Shown here piece by piece: positions 41,414-50,647 of a stretch of DNA of 64,000 nt; the stretch's first letter is position 1; every line of letters begins with the position of its first letter. Source of the DNA: Nocardiopsis flavescens (lineage in GTDB: Bacteria; Actinomycetota; Actinomycetes; Streptosporangiales; Streptosporangiaceae); contig NZ_FQZK01000023.1 in assembly GCF_900141985.1 (NCBI RefSeq), forward strand, positions 28,243 to 92,242, given 5' to 3'. Below the pieces are notes generated by a model. It was given only the letters and a program-made list of their open reading frames with translations, did not search any database and had not been told where the DNA came from. The position numbers and the translations under genes are program-made.

Positions 41414-42753
41414 CGGGCGCCGGCCGGCGCGGCCCGGGCCTGGAGCACCAGCACCGTGATGTCGTCGTGCTCGGCACCGCCCAGCCAGTCGCCCACCGCC
41501 TGGGCGACCCGTTCGGCGGTGGCCGCGGCGGGCAGGCCGCCGCACTCGCCCAGGAGGCGGACGAGCCGGTCCTCGCCGAGCATCTCACCGCCCAGCAGCG
41601 GGTTGCGGGCCTCGGTGACGCCGTCGCTGTAGACGACGACCGCCTCCCCCGGGGCCAGGTCGACCTCCGCCTCGCGGAAGACGGCGTCGTCGATGGCACC
41701 GACGAAGATCCCGCCCAGGGGGAACTCCCGCACCTCGCCGCCGGTGCCGACGACCAGGGGCGGCGGGTGCCCGCCGCCGGCCGCCCGCACCCGCAGCCCG
41801 CCCCCGGGCAGCGGCCGGGCGGTGCCCAGGACCATCGTGCTGAACTTCTCCGGGTCGGTGCGCAGCAGCAGGACGTTGAGCAGTTCCATCAGGCGCAGCG
41901 GGGAGTCCTCCACCAGGCGCAGCGCCTGGAGGGACTGGCGGATGAGCCCGGTGAGCACGGCGGCGTCGTTGCCCTTGCCGCACACGTCGCCGAAGGAGAA
42001 GTGGACCAGCTCGCCGGCGTCCTGCACCTCGTAGAAGTCGCCGCCGATCCGTTCGGCCTCGAACGCCGACCGGAAGGAGGCGCCCAGCACGACCCGGTCC
42101 ACCTCGGGGAGCGGATCGGGGACCAGGGCGGCCTTGAGGGTGGCGGCGGTGCGCGCCTGGTACTGGTACAGGTGGGCCGAGCCCAGGGCCGAGCCGACGC
42201 GTTCGGCGTACTCGGCGAGCAGCTCCGCCTCCGCGGGGCCGAACCGGCCGCCGCGCCGGTACCAGAGCAGGGCGCCGAAGGCCCCGGACGGTCCGGGCAG
42301 CGGCACGACCCGGACCTGGCCGGCGACCCGGTGGCCGGTGACCTCGCGCAGCAGCTCCTCTGCGGGGTCGCCCGGGGCGGGCTCCACCGCCTCGGGCAGG
42401 GTGCCCACGCCCTCGCCCAGCCACGGGGCGGCCGCGGCGGTCTCCGGGCTCCAGCGCCCGTGCGCCACCGTCCGGCCGCCGTCGTGCCCGGCCACGCCGG
42501 CGGTCCACCGCAGGGCCGCCCCCGGTTCCCCGGAGAACAGCACGCAGGCGTCCACGCCGGAATCCAGCGGCAGCCGGACGGCCTGCTCGATGAGGCGCTC
42601 GGGGTGCAGCACCCCCGCCAGTCCGCGAGCGGCCCGGCGCAGCAGGGCCGGCCCCGAGCGCTCCTGGCGCCGGACGGGCTCGACCGGGCGCAAGAACGCG
42701 GGTCCGCCCCCCTCGGCCGAGGGCGCGGACTCATCGATTCCGGGCGGCGGCAA
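41410..42753 (-). CDS. SpoIIE-type PP2C serine phosphatase with GAF domain
   Basis: A 447-residue protein: a GAF sensor (about 30-195) then a PP2C/SpoIIE catalytic domain (about 215-440). Metal-binding aspartates are in RIGGDFYEV, SFGDVCGKGNDAAVLTG, VYSDGVTEARNP and EHDDITVLVL. Such phosphatases act on anti-sigma-factor antagonists. TTG start with GGGGAG seven bases upstream. Coupled to the B12-binding protein and placed between the two halves of the peptide transporter locus. Confidence 0.9.
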   Translation of the reverse strand: MPPPGIDESAPSAEGGGPAFLRPVEPVRRQERSGPALLRRAARGLAGVLHPERLIEQAVRLPLDSGVDACVLFSGEPGAALRWTAGVAGHDGGRTVAHGRWSPETAAAAPWLGEGVGTLPEAVEPAPGDPAEELLREVTGHRVAGQVRVVPLPGPSGAFGALLWYRRGGRFGPAEAELLAEYAERVGSALGSAHLYQYQARTAATLKAALVPDPLPEVDRVVLGASFRSAFEAERIGGDFYEVQDAGELVHFSFGDVCGKGNDAAVLTGLIRQSLQALRLVEDSPLRLMELLNVLLLRTDPEKFSTMVLGTARPLPGGGLRVRAAGGGHPPPLVVGTGGEVREFPLGGIFVGAIDDAVFREAEVDLAPGEAVVVYSDGVTEARNPLLGGEMLGEDRLVRLLGECGGLPAAATAERVAQAVGDWLGGAEHDDITVLVLQARAAPAGAR

Positions 42754-43320
42754 TACCTACTCCCCTTGGACGGCGTGCATGCCATGCGTGAAGGGCGCAT
42801 GTCACACCCCTCGCGCGCTCCCCAGAGGTTACGTCACCCCGCCGGCCGCGGGACCGGCGCCGCGGGGACGGGGGCCGATGGTGACCGGAACGGTACCGGG
42901 CCGGTCCCGGCCGCGCAGGGGCCCGCGGGCACCCGCGCACGGATCGCACCCACTGGAGCGGCGCGCCGTGCGCACGGCTGCGTTCTTGCAGGTCATCGTG
43001 GCGTGCGGCGCCGGACGGCGACTGCGCGCGGGCTCCCCGTCCACCGGGGGGACCGCCCGGGCGGCGAAGGGCCGATCCCGCCGACGCCGGGCACCCGCGC
43101 CCGCGGGGAGAGGGCGAAGAAAGTCGCGCCGCGCGAGGAGGCGCCGACGACAGCGGAGAGGACGCCGGAAAAGGTACGGCGGCACGCGCGGCGGGGCCGG
43201 GCGGGGAGACGCCGGGCTCCCGGGGCGGTCCCCGGGGCACGTCTGCGGGGGCCTCCCGAGCCCGGGCGAAAGCGGGGGCGGTGACCGGCGTCGCCGCCGG
43301 TCACCGCCCCGCGGGCCGCG
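42754..43320. other. Long intergenic region between phosphatase and peptide-binding lipoprotein genes
   Basis: 567 bases. I find no supportable gene. The phosphatase leader is at the left, the middle is G+A-rich spacer, and the right end holds the terminator of the lipoprotein gene (43275-43310). Confidence 0.6.
43275..43310 (-). terminator. Terminator of the peptide-binding lipoprotein gene
   Basis: A perfect 16-base-pair stem (43275-43290 with 43295-43310) and tetraloop TCGC, ten bases after the stop codon of the minus-strand gene. It should separate the dppC/SBP transcript from the phosphatase pair. Confidence 0.85.
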
Positions 43321-45120
43321 TCACTCGTTGGTGGTACCGAGCGACATGTAGTCGTACATGGAGTAGCCCGCGTGGTAGTACACGTTGGTCAGGTTCGGCG
43401 GCCGGTACATGACGGTGCGCTCGAACACGGCGGGCAGGATGACCGCCTCCTGCATGGACCGCTCATCGATCCGCGTGTAGATCGAGGCCCGCTCGTCGGG
43501 GTCGTCGATCGTGGCGACCTCGTCGAACCAGCCGTTGACCTGGTCGTCGTCGAACTCGGAGATGTTCGAGTTGCCCGCGTCCTGGATGGCGTCGCCGTCC
43601 AGGATCTTGCTCATGAACCCGTAGCCGCTGGCCCAGTCCGGGGCCCAGCCGTACACGGTCAGCCCCAGGTCGTTGTCGTGGACGAAGTCCGGCGAGCCGG
43701 CCTGGGTGTTGGTGTAGGTGTCGGACGGGTACTGCTTGATCTCGACCTCGATGCCCACCCGGGACAGGGCCTGCTGGACGGCCTCGGCCGTGCTCACGTC
43801 CGAGGGCCGGTCGGCGCGGGCACCGATGGAGGTGGAGAAGCCGTCCGGCTGCCCGCACTCCTCCAGCTTCTCGCGGGCCCTGTCCAGGTCTCCCTTGCCG
43901 TCCTCGGACGGGTACAGGTCCAGTTCCGGGTCGGCTCCGGGCAGCGCCGAGGGCATGATCTGGGTGGCGATGTCGCCGCCGGTGTCGCCGCCCCAGGCAC
44001 GGTGCAGCGCGTCGCGGTCGGCGGCGAACATGACCGCCTCGCGGCAGGCGAGGTCGTCCAGCGGCTCGACCACGGTGTTGATGTTGACGTAGCGCAGGGT
44101 GTTGGTCTGCGGGTTGTCGACGCTGGCGCGCCTGGCGTCGTCGGTGATGAGGCTGCCCCGCATCGCCGGCCCCACGCCGACGCCGGCCATGTCCACGTCG
44201 AGCTCGCCGTTGACCAGCCGCTGGTCGATCTCGTTCTGGTCGACGCCCAGCTGTACCTCGACGCGGTCGGGCAGCGCCTGGCGGGTGGGGTCGGTGGCGG
44301 CGTCCCACTGGTCGTTGCGGACCAGGTTCAGGGACACCCCCGGCCGGTACTCCCCGTCGAACTTGTACGGCCCGGAGGAGACCACGCGGCTCTGGTACTG
44401 CTCGCCCCGGTCGGCGTCGGGCGGCACCGGAGCGGTCTGCGGCTGGATGAGGATGTACGGGAACTCCGAGAAGCTCTCGTCGAGGTGGAAGACCAGGGTG
44501 TGGTCGTCCGGCGTCTCGATGCCCTCGAAGCCCTCCAGCGGGTCCCCGTCGGTGGCGTAGGGGCCCTCGTAGTCGTCGCTGTCCGCCAGGAGCTGCTGGA
44601 AGTACTTGGGGCCGTTGGGCAGGGCCTGGTCGCCGAAGTTGCTGCGGGCGATCGCGTACTTGACGTCCTGGGCGGTGATGTCCGACCCGTCCTCGTACTT
44701 GAGCCCCTGCTTGAGGCGGACGGTCCACTCGGTGGAGTCCTCGTTGGCCTCGGGCATGTCCTCGGCCAGGTCGGGCTGGAGCTGCGTGCCCTCCTCCCCC
44801 GGGGCCTCGGTGTAGGTGAGCAGGGTGCGCGCGTAGTAGCGGCTGAAGTTCCAGCTGAACGCGTAGTAGGTGTTGCCGGGGTCCGGGGAGTCGAAGTCCG
44901 AGGAGATGGCGTACCGGAGGGTGCCGCCGGCCTGGTCGGACGGGTTGACCATCTCCGTCTCGCCCTGGTTGAACTCGGCGTCGACCTCCCCTCCCCCGCC
45001 GCCGCCTCCGCCACCTCCCGCACAGGCGGTCAGCATCAGGACGAGTGCCGTGCCGACGGCCGCGGGGGCCGCGTACCGGCGTCCCCGGGCCGCCGGGGGT
45101 GTGCCGTGGTGGGTGTTCAC
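43321..45120 (-). CDS. Peptide-binding lipoprotein (SBP family 5, DppA/OppA type)
   Basis: A 599-residue extracellular receptor for an ABC peptide importer. Signal peptide ends in the lipobox LTAC at Cys33, followed by a run of about ten glycines as tether. SBP-5 marks include GGTLRYAISSDFDSPDPG, WTVRLKQGLKYEDGSDITAQDVKYAI and LRYVNINT. GGAGG lies four bases before the GTG. It is second in a minus-strand unit with DppC; the other transporter parts lie beyond the phosphatase/B12 pair. Confidence 0.93.
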   Translation of the reverse strand: MNTHHGTPPAARGRRYAAPAAVGTALVLMLTACAGGGGGGGGGGEVDAEFNQGETEMVNPSDQAGGTLRYAISSDFDSPDPGNTYYAFSWNFSRYYARTLLTYTEAPGEEGTQLQPDLAEDMPEANEDSTEWTVRLKQGLKYEDGSDITAQDVKYAIARSNFGDQALPNGPKYFQQLLADSDDYEGPYATDGDPLEGFEGIETPDDHTLVFHLDESFSEFPYILIQPQTAPVPPDADRGEQYQSRVVSSGPYKFDGEYRPGVSLNLVRNDQWDAATDPTRQALPDRVEVQLGVDQNEIDQRLVNGELDVDMAGVGVGPAMRGSLITDDARRASVDNPQTNTLRYVNINTVVEPLDDLACREAVMFAADRDALHRAWGGDTGGDIATQIMPSALPGADPELDLYPSEDGKGDLDRAREKLEECGQPDGFSTSIGARADRPSDVSTAEAVQQALSRVGIEVEIKQYPSDTYTNTQAGSPDFVHDNDLGLTVYGWAPDWASGYGFMSKILDGDAIQDAGNSNISEFDDDQVNGWFDEVATIDDPDERASIYTRIDERSMQEAVILPAVFERTVMYRPPNLTNVYYHAGYSMYDYMSLGTTNE

Positions 45121-45217
45121 CTTGCCTCCAGGATCGGGTTGCTGCGGGGCCGCGCGGCGCGCGGCCCGGGGCCGGACCGCCCGCCGGCGGGCGGGCGGCG
45201 GCGGTCTGCGGAGGAGG

Positions 45218-46243
45218 TCAGTCGGAGGAGCGCGGGTCGAAGGCGTCGCGCAGGCCGTCGCCGAACAGGTTGAACGCGAGCACGGTGACGAAGATGGCCA
45301 GACCCGGGATGAGCACGAAGTGCGGCGAGGTGGTGTAGAAGCGCAGCGCGTTCTCCAGCATGCCGCCCCAGGTGGCCGTGGGCGGGTTGATACCGACGCC
45401 GAGGAAGCTCAGGGCCGCCTCGAACAGGATGTTGGTGGGGATGAGCAGGGTGGAGTAGACGAGCACGGGGGTGACGAGGTTGGGCAGGATCTCCCTGAAG
45501 ACGATGTGCGCGCTGCCCGCTCCCAGGCTGCGGGCGGCCTCGACGAACTCGCGCTCCTTGAGGGTGAGGGTCTGCCCGCGCACGATGCGGCCGATGTAGG
45601 GCCAGTTGAAGAACCCGATGATGAAGACCAGCACGCCGATGCGCAGCCCGTTGCCGGTGAGGCCGAAGGCGCCGTCGGGGATGACGCCGACCAGGGCGAT
45701 CGCGAAGAGCAGCAGCGGGAAGGCCAGGAAGATGTCCATGGCCCGGCTGATGACGGTGTCGACCCAGCCGCCGAAGTACCCGGCGACGACGCCCAGGACG
45801 GTGCCGATGACGACGCACACGACGGTGGCGACCGTGGCGACCAGCAGCGATGTGCGGGCGCCGTAGACGATGCGGCTGAACAGGTCGCGGCCGTTGACGG
45901 GTTCGACGCCCAGGAGGTGGTCGGGGCCGATCCCGCCCCAGGGGTCCAGACCCAGGGCCGGGTCGTCCGGGTCGCGCAGGACGCCGCCGGTGAGGGGGTC
46001 GACGAGCTGCTGGTTGAACTGGTTCGGCGGGTAGCCGAACCAGGCGGCCAGCAGGGGGGCGAAGAGCGCGACGAGGATGAGCAGGACGACGACGATCCCG
46101 CCGGCCATGCCGACCTTGTCCTTGCGGAACCGCTGCCAGGCGATCTGGCGCAGCGAACGGCCGGCGGCGTTCTTCGCCCCGGCGACCACCGCCTCGGGGT
46201 CGGCGTGCTGGGACGACTCGGGCGCGTCCATCGGCGCGGTCAT
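45218..46243 (-). CDS. Dipeptide/oligopeptide ABC transporter permease (DppC/OppC type)
   Basis: A 341-residue permease with a 45-residue cytoplasmic N-terminus (RSLRQIAWQRFRKDKVGMAGG is the OppC_N motif), six spans, and the EAA loop FVEAARSLGAGSAHIVFREILPNLVTPVLV. The extracellular loop after the first span is long (HLLGVEPVNGRDLFSRIVYGARTSL). First gene of the transporter locus, with a palindromic operator 26 bases upstream. Confidence 0.92.
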   Translation of the reverse strand: MTAPMDAPESSQHADPEAVVAGAKNAAGRSLRQIAWQRFRKDKVGMAGGIVVVLLILVALFAPLLAAWFGYPPNQFNQQLVDPLTGGVLRDPDDPALGLDPWGGIGPDHLLGVEPVNGRDLFSRIVYGARTSLLVATVATVVCVVIGTVLGVVAGYFGGWVDTVISRAMDIFLAFPLLLFAIALVGVIPDGAFGLTGNGLRIGVLVFIIGFFNWPYIGRIVRGQTLTLKEREFVEAARSLGAGSAHIVFREILPNLVTPVLVYSTLLIPTNILFEAALSFLGVGINPPTATWGGMLENALRFYTTSPHFVLIPGLAIFVTVLAFNLFGDGLRDAFDPRSSD

Positions 46244-46268
46244 GTGGGGCCCTGCCTCCCGCGGATCG

Positions 46269-46296
46269 CTTTACGTAGTAGATCGACTACGTAGAG
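46269..46296. promoter_or_regulatory. Palindromic operator upstream of the peptide transporter
   Basis: TACGTAGT (46272-46279) and ACTACGTA (46286-46293) form a perfect inverted repeat around AGATCG; the flanks extend it as CTT and GAG with one mismatch. It lies 26 bases before the dppC ATG, in an AT-rich pocket otherwise absent here, and has the size of a TetR- or GntR-type operator. The cognate regulator is unknown. Confidence 0.6.
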
Positions 46297-46494
46297 CTTG
46301 CACGAGTGGCGTGCCGATTTCCAACATCCGCGCCGGAGCCGCACCCGCCGCCCGGGAAGGCGCCGACGGGGCGTCGCGCCACGGGCGGACGGGCCCGGAG
46401 CGGTGCTCCGCCGGGCCGCCCGGAACGGCGCCGCGGACCGGGCCCCGCCCGTATCGGGGCCCGTGGACCGGCGGTCGGCGGCCCGGGGCGGTCG

Positions 46495-46529
46495 CCGGGT
46501 CCCCGCCCCCGTGCCGGGCGGGGACCCGG
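46495..46529 (-). terminator. Terminator of pgi
   Basis: A perfect 14-base-pair stem (46495-46508 with 46516-46529), loop of seven, seven bases after the pgi stop. A second smaller hairpin (46440-46447 with 46455-46462) follows. Confidence 0.8.
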
Positions 46530-46536
46530 GGTCCGG

Positions 46537-48225
46537 TCAGCGCCCGCGCAGGGTGCGGTACCGGGCCACCAGCCCGGCTGTGGAGGCGTCCAGCCCCTCC
46601 ACCTCCTTGCCCGAGGTCAGGGCCGGCTCGACCCGCTCGGCCAGCACCTTGCCCAGCTGCACCCCCCACTGGTCGAAGGAGTTGATGTTCCAGACCGCCC
46701 CCTGGACGAACACCTTGTGCTCGTACAGCGCCACCAGCTGCCCCAGCACCGAGGGGCTCAGCCGCTCGGCCAGGATGGTGGTGGTGGGCCTGTCCCCGGG
46801 GAAGGTGCGGTGCGGGACCAGCCCGGCCGGGACGCCCTCCCCGGCCACCTCCGCCGCCGTCCTGCCGAAGGCCAGCGCCTGCCCCTGGGCGAACATGTTG
46901 GCCATCAGCAGGTCGTGCTGGGGCACCAGCGCCTCGGGCAGGTCGGGGGCCGGCTCGGCGAAGCCGAGGAGGTCGGCGGGTACGAACCGGGTGCCCTGGT
47001 GCAGCAGCTGGAAGTACGCGTGCTGGCCGTTGGTGCCCGGGGTGCCCCACACGACGGGCCCGGTCGCCCAGCCGACCGGCCGCCCGTCGCGCTGTACCGA
47101 CTTGCCGTTGGACTCCATGTCCAGCTGCTGGAGGTAGGCGGAGAAGCGGGACATGTGGTGGCTGTAGGGCAGCACCGCGTGGCTCTGGGCGTCCCAGAAC
47201 CCGCCGTACCAGATGCCCAGCAGGCCCAGCAGGAACGGCAGGTTCCGCTCGACCGGGGCGGTGGCGAAGTGGGTGTCCATCAGGTGGAACCCGGCGAGCA
47301 TCTCCCGGAACCGCTCCGGGCCGATCGCGACCATCAGCGACAGGCCGATGGCCGAGTCGTAGGAGTAGCGGCCGCCCACCCAGTCCCAGAAGCCGAACAT
47401 GTGGTCGGTGTCGATCCCGAACCGCTCGACCGCCTCGGTGTTGGTGGAGACCGCCGCGAAGTGCCGGGAGACGGCCTCCTCCGTGCCCAGGCCCTCCACC
47501 AGCCAGCGCCGGGCCGCGGTGGCGTTGGTGATGGTCTCGACCGTGGTGAAGGTCTTGGAGGAGACCACGAACAGCGTGGTGGCGGGGTCGGCGTCCCGCA
47601 GCGACTCGTGGAGGTCGGCGCCGTCGACGTTGGACACGAACCGGAACTCCAGGTCCCGGTCGCTGTAGGGCCGCAGCGCCTCGTAGGCCATGGCCGGGCC
47701 CAGGTCGGAGCCGCCGATGCCGATGTTGACGACCCGGCGCACCGGGAGCCCGGTGTGGCCGAGCCAGCGCCGGGACCGCACCCGGTCGGCGAACTCCGCC
47801 ATCCGGTCCAGGACCGCGTGCACCTCGGGGACCACGTCGCGGCCGTCCGCCTCGATGACGGCCGAGCGCGGGGCGCGCAGGGCGGTGTGCAGCACGGCCC
47901 GGTCCTCGGTCACGTTGATGTGGTCGCCGCGCAGCATGGCGTCGCGCAGGGCGGCGACCCGGGTGGCCCCGGCCAGCTCCGCCAGCAGGCGCAGGGTCTC
48001 GTCGGTGACCAGGTTCTTGGAGTAGTCGGCGTGGAGGCCGCCGACGTCCAGGGTGAGGCGGTCGGCCCGGGCGGGGTCGGCGTCGAAGAGGTCGCGCAGG
48101 CGCGTGCCGCCCAGCCGTTCGCGGTGCGCTCCCAGGGCCGCCCACTCGTCCCGGCGGTCCAGGGACAGGGCCTCTTCGGCCTGATCTCCGGTGCCCTCTG
48201 TGCGAGGCAGGGGTGTGGCAGACAT
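46537..48225 (-). CDS. pgi: Glucose-6-phosphate isomerase
   Basis: A 562-residue isomerase interconverting glucose-6-phosphate and fructose-6-phosphate. Seen: NIGIGGSDLGPAMAYEAL, the signature VVSSKTFTTVETITNA, MFGFWDWVGGRYSYDSAIG with the catalytic Glu region MESNGKSV, the catalytic His in NGQHAYFQLLHQGT, and the C-terminal lysine in SFDQWGVQLGKVL. GAGGAG lies seven bases before ATG 48225. Confidence 0.96.
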   Translation of the reverse strand: MSATPLPRTEGTGDQAEEALSLDRRDEWAALGAHRERLGGTRLRDLFDADPARADRLTLDVGGLHADYSKNLVTDETLRLLAELAGATRVAALRDAMLRGDHINVTEDRAVLHTALRAPRSAVIEADGRDVVPEVHAVLDRMAEFADRVRSRRWLGHTGLPVRRVVNIGIGGSDLGPAMAYEALRPYSDRDLEFRFVSNVDGADLHESLRDADPATTLFVVSSKTFTTVETITNATAARRWLVEGLGTEEAVSRHFAAVSTNTEAVERFGIDTDHMFGFWDWVGGRYSYDSAIGLSLMVAIGPERFREMLAGFHLMDTHFATAPVERNLPFLLGLLGIWYGGFWDAQSHAVLPYSHHMSRFSAYLQQLDMESNGKSVQRDGRPVGWATGPVVWGTPGTNGQHAYFQLLHQGTRFVPADLLGFAEPAPDLPEALVPQHDLLMANMFAQGQALAFGRTAAEVAGEGVPAGLVPHRTFPGDRPTTTILAERLSPSVLGQLVALYEHKVFVQGAVWNINSFDQWGVQLGKVLAERVEPALTSGKEVEGLDASTAGLVARYRTLRGR

Positions 48226-48412
48226 CCGGTCGCTCCTCGTCGTGCGTACGGTCCGGGTGCGGAGCGGGCGGCGCGGGTGCTCGGGACCGCGCCGGCGCGT
48301 TCCGCGCTGCGGTTGTGGCAACCACCCTGCCACGTCCGCGGGCGGACGAGGCGTTTTCCACAACCTCGTTCCGCGCGGACTTGTTCCGGGCGCGGACCGC
48401 CGCAGCCGGGGC

Positions 48413-49255
48413 TCAGCCCCGGCCGGCCCCCTCGCGTTCGCGGCGCAGCTGCGCCACCTCCGCGCGCAGGGCGCGCAGCTCGGCGAGGATGAGGCGCTGG
48501 CCGTCGGGCCCCTCCCCGTCGGGACCGGACTCCCCGCTGCCGACACGGCCCTCGCCGCCGCCGCCGGGGCTGTCGTCGTCGTCCTTCTCCAGGGCCTCCA
48601 CCGCGACGGCGATGAAGAGGTTCAGGGCGACCAGGGTCGACACCAGCACGAAGACCACGAAGAAGACCCACGCCATCGGCATGTGCTCCATGACGTCCTT
48701 GGCGATGGTGCCCCACCCGTCGGCGGTGGCGATCTGGAACAGGGTGAACAGCGACGTGGGCAGGTCCGCGAAGTACTGGGGCGAGACCTCGGCGAACAGC
48801 CGGGTGGCCATCACCGCCGACACGTACAGCAGCAGGACCACCAGGAGCAGGATCGACAGCATGCCCGGCAGCGCCCGGAACAGGCCGGAGACGACGTGGC
48901 GCAGGCTCGGGATGACCGAGAGCAGGCGCAGGACCCGCAGCACCCTCAGGACGCGCAGGACCGCGAACGGGCCGGAGGCGGGCAGCAGGGCGATGCCCAC
49001 GATCACCACGTCGAACCACCCCCACGGGTCGCGGAAGAACTGCGCCCGGTGCGCGTAGATCCGGAGCAGCAGCTCGACCACGAACAGCGCCAGGATGCAC
49101 AGGTCGATGCCGTGCAGGAGCGTCCCGTGGGCCTCCATGATCCGCGGCGAGGTCTCCACGCCGAGGATGACGCCGTTGACGAGGATGAGGGTGACGACGG
49201 CGGCCTGGAACCAGGGGGCGTCGACGATCGTGCGGACCCGTTGGCGCAGTGTCAC
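48413..49255 (-). CDS. Single-domain voltage-gated cation channel (BacNaV-like)
   Basis: A 280-residue ion channel subunit, active as a tetramer in the membrane. S1-S3 lie in residues 15-92; S4 carries Arg at 101, 104, 107 and 110 (RVLRVLRVLRLL); S5 spans 128-152; the pore loop TLFQIATADGWGT has filter residues T177-A-D-G-W181; S6 is 194-220. The acidic neck (DDDD) and a coiled coil (about 252-275, LILAELRALRAEVAQLRRERE) follow, as in NaChBac. The filter lacks the LESWx glutamate of sodium channels. GTG start chosen by alignment of S1. Confidence 0.9.
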   Translation of the reverse strand: MTLRQRVRTIVDAPWFQAAVVTLILVNGVILGVETSPRIMEAHGTLLHGIDLCILALFVVELLLRIYAHRAQFFRDPWGWFDVVIVGIALLPASGPFAVLRVLRVLRVLRLLSVIPSLRHVVSGLFRALPGMLSILLLVVLLLYVSAVMATRLFAEVSPQYFADLPTSLFTLFQIATADGWGTIAKDVMEHMPMAWVFFVVFVLVSTLVALNLFIAVAVEALEKDDDDSPGGGGEGRVGSGESGPDGEGPDGQRLILAELRALRAEVAQLRREREGAGRG

Positions 49256-49417
49256 GGGAGGGAGGGCTCCGTTCCTGGGGGAAGGGGGGCTGTACCGGGG
49301 ATCCGGGTCGCAGAATCCTACCGTCCGTAACGGACACCGTTTCCCCCTCTTGTCCTGCTCTGTCCACTCGGACACTGGAATACACCGCTCCGACCAGGCA
49401 TGATCGAAAGGGAGGGG

Positions 49418-49765
49418 ATGACCGAGGGTGAGGAGGCCCCCGTGGCCGGAGCGGACGAGGGACCCGGCGCCGGGCGCCGGGAGCGCTGGCGGGACATCGA
49501 CGAGGTGGACGCCGACATGGACGTGGGGGCGGCGGGCCAGGACAGCGCGGTGGCCGGGTACCTGCTGGATCACCCCTACGGGCTGCGGATCGAGGAGGTC
49601 GAGGACCGCGGCTCCCTGGGGATCGGCGACGAACTGCGCCGCGAGGTGCCCGAGCAGGCGCCCGAGCCCGGGGAGGAGCGGCCCCCCGCGCCCCGGCGCG
49701 AGGAGCTGGCCCGGCTGCTGCGGGCCGAGGCGTTCGCCGAGCGGCTGCGCGAACGCGGCCTGTGA
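49418..49765 (+). CDS. Acidic protein of unknown function
   Basis: A 115-residue, strongly acidic, probably partly disordered protein with an ordered-looking centre (AVAGYLLDHPYGLRIEEVEDRGSLGIGDELRREVPEQ) and a C-terminal helix (RREELARLLRAEAFAERLRERG). I use ATG 49418 with GGGAGG just upstream; an ATG at 49400 would add six residues. No family recognised. Confidence 0.6.
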   Translation: MTEGEEAPVAGADEGPGAGRRERWRDIDEVDADMDVGAAGQDSAVAGYLLDHPYGLRIEEVEDRGSLGIGDELRREVPEQAPEPGEERPPAPRREELARLLRAEAFAERLRERGL

Positions 49766-49780
49766 GGGCGGGCCGGGCGG

Positions 49781-50494
49781 TCAGGCACCCGGGCCCCCGC
49801 CGCGGCCGTCGAGCTCGGCGGCGAGCCAGCGCTCCACCCTCATGACGTGGACCGCGGCCGCGGCGCGGGCCGCCTCGGGGTCGCGGGCCAGCAGCGCCTC
49901 GTGAATGAGCCGGTGGTCCTCGCGCAGCTCGCCGGTGAACCCGGCCTCGCGGTGCCCGGCCCAGACCCGCGCGTTGAAGGTGCGCGAGGACAGGCCCTCG
50001 TTGACGGCGGCCAGGGTGGCGTTGCCGGTGCTGGCGACGATGGCCTGGTGGAAGCCGAGGTCGGCGCTGACGGTCTCGTCCTCGGTGGCGGGCCCGCCGT
50101 CGATGCGGTCCAGCAGCGTGCCGATGCGCCGGAGCTCGGCGTCGGTGGCCCGGGCCGCGGCCAGCGCGGTGGCGGCGGGCTCGATCATCCTGCGGACCTG
50201 GAGGACCTCCAGCAGGGTGTCGCCGCGGGAGACCTCGGCCAGCACCGAGAAGGTCTCCAGCAGGTCCGAGGGGCGCAGGGCGGTGACGTAGACGCCGGCC
50301 CCGTGGCGGGCCTCCAGGACGCCCAGGGCGGTCAGCGAGCGGATGGCCTCGCGCATGGAGCCGCGGGAGACGCCCAGGCGGACCGCCAGGTCGCGTTCGG
50401 TGGGCAGGCGGTGGCCGGGGCCGACCTCGCCCGAGGAGATCATCTCCTTGATGCGGTCGGCGGCCCGCTGGGGGACCGAGGTCCGGTCGTCCAC
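49781..50494 (-). CDS. FadR-subfamily GntR regulator (FCD domain), probable lactate-utilisation regulator
   Basis: A 237-residue regulator. The winged helix covers residues 5-75 (ADRIKEMISSGEVGPGHRLPTERDLAVRLGVSRGSMREAIRSLTALGVLEARHGAGVYV); the FCD ligand domain follows, with metal ligands likely in DLGFHQAIV and EDHRLIHEALL. It is divergent from lutABC, and a perfect FadR/LldR-type operator lies in the gap, so it most likely responds to lactate. The start at GTG 50494 has only a G-rich upstream stretch. Confidence 0.88.
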   Translation of the reverse strand: MDDRTSVPQRAADRIKEMISSGEVGPGHRLPTERDLAVRLGVSRGSMREAIRSLTALGVLEARHGAGVYVTALRPSDLLETFSVLAEVSRGDTLLEVLQVRRMIEPAATALAAARATDAELRRIGTLLDRIDGGPATEDETVSADLGFHQAIVASTGNATLAAVNEGLSSRTFNARVWAGHREAGFTGELREDHRLIHEALLARDPEAARAAAAVHVMRVERWLAAELDGRGGGPGA

Positions 50495-50647
50495 GCCCCC
50501 ACCCCCGTACTCTTCGAAGCCTTCTCGCGGGGGAAACAGGACTACTCGCCACCCCTCGGGCAAGTGATCATACCAATCGTGCCGAGGACGTGTGAGAACA
50601 CGAAGGAGATGCCTTTTCCTTGCCCCCTCTTGCCCCCTTGTGAAAAA

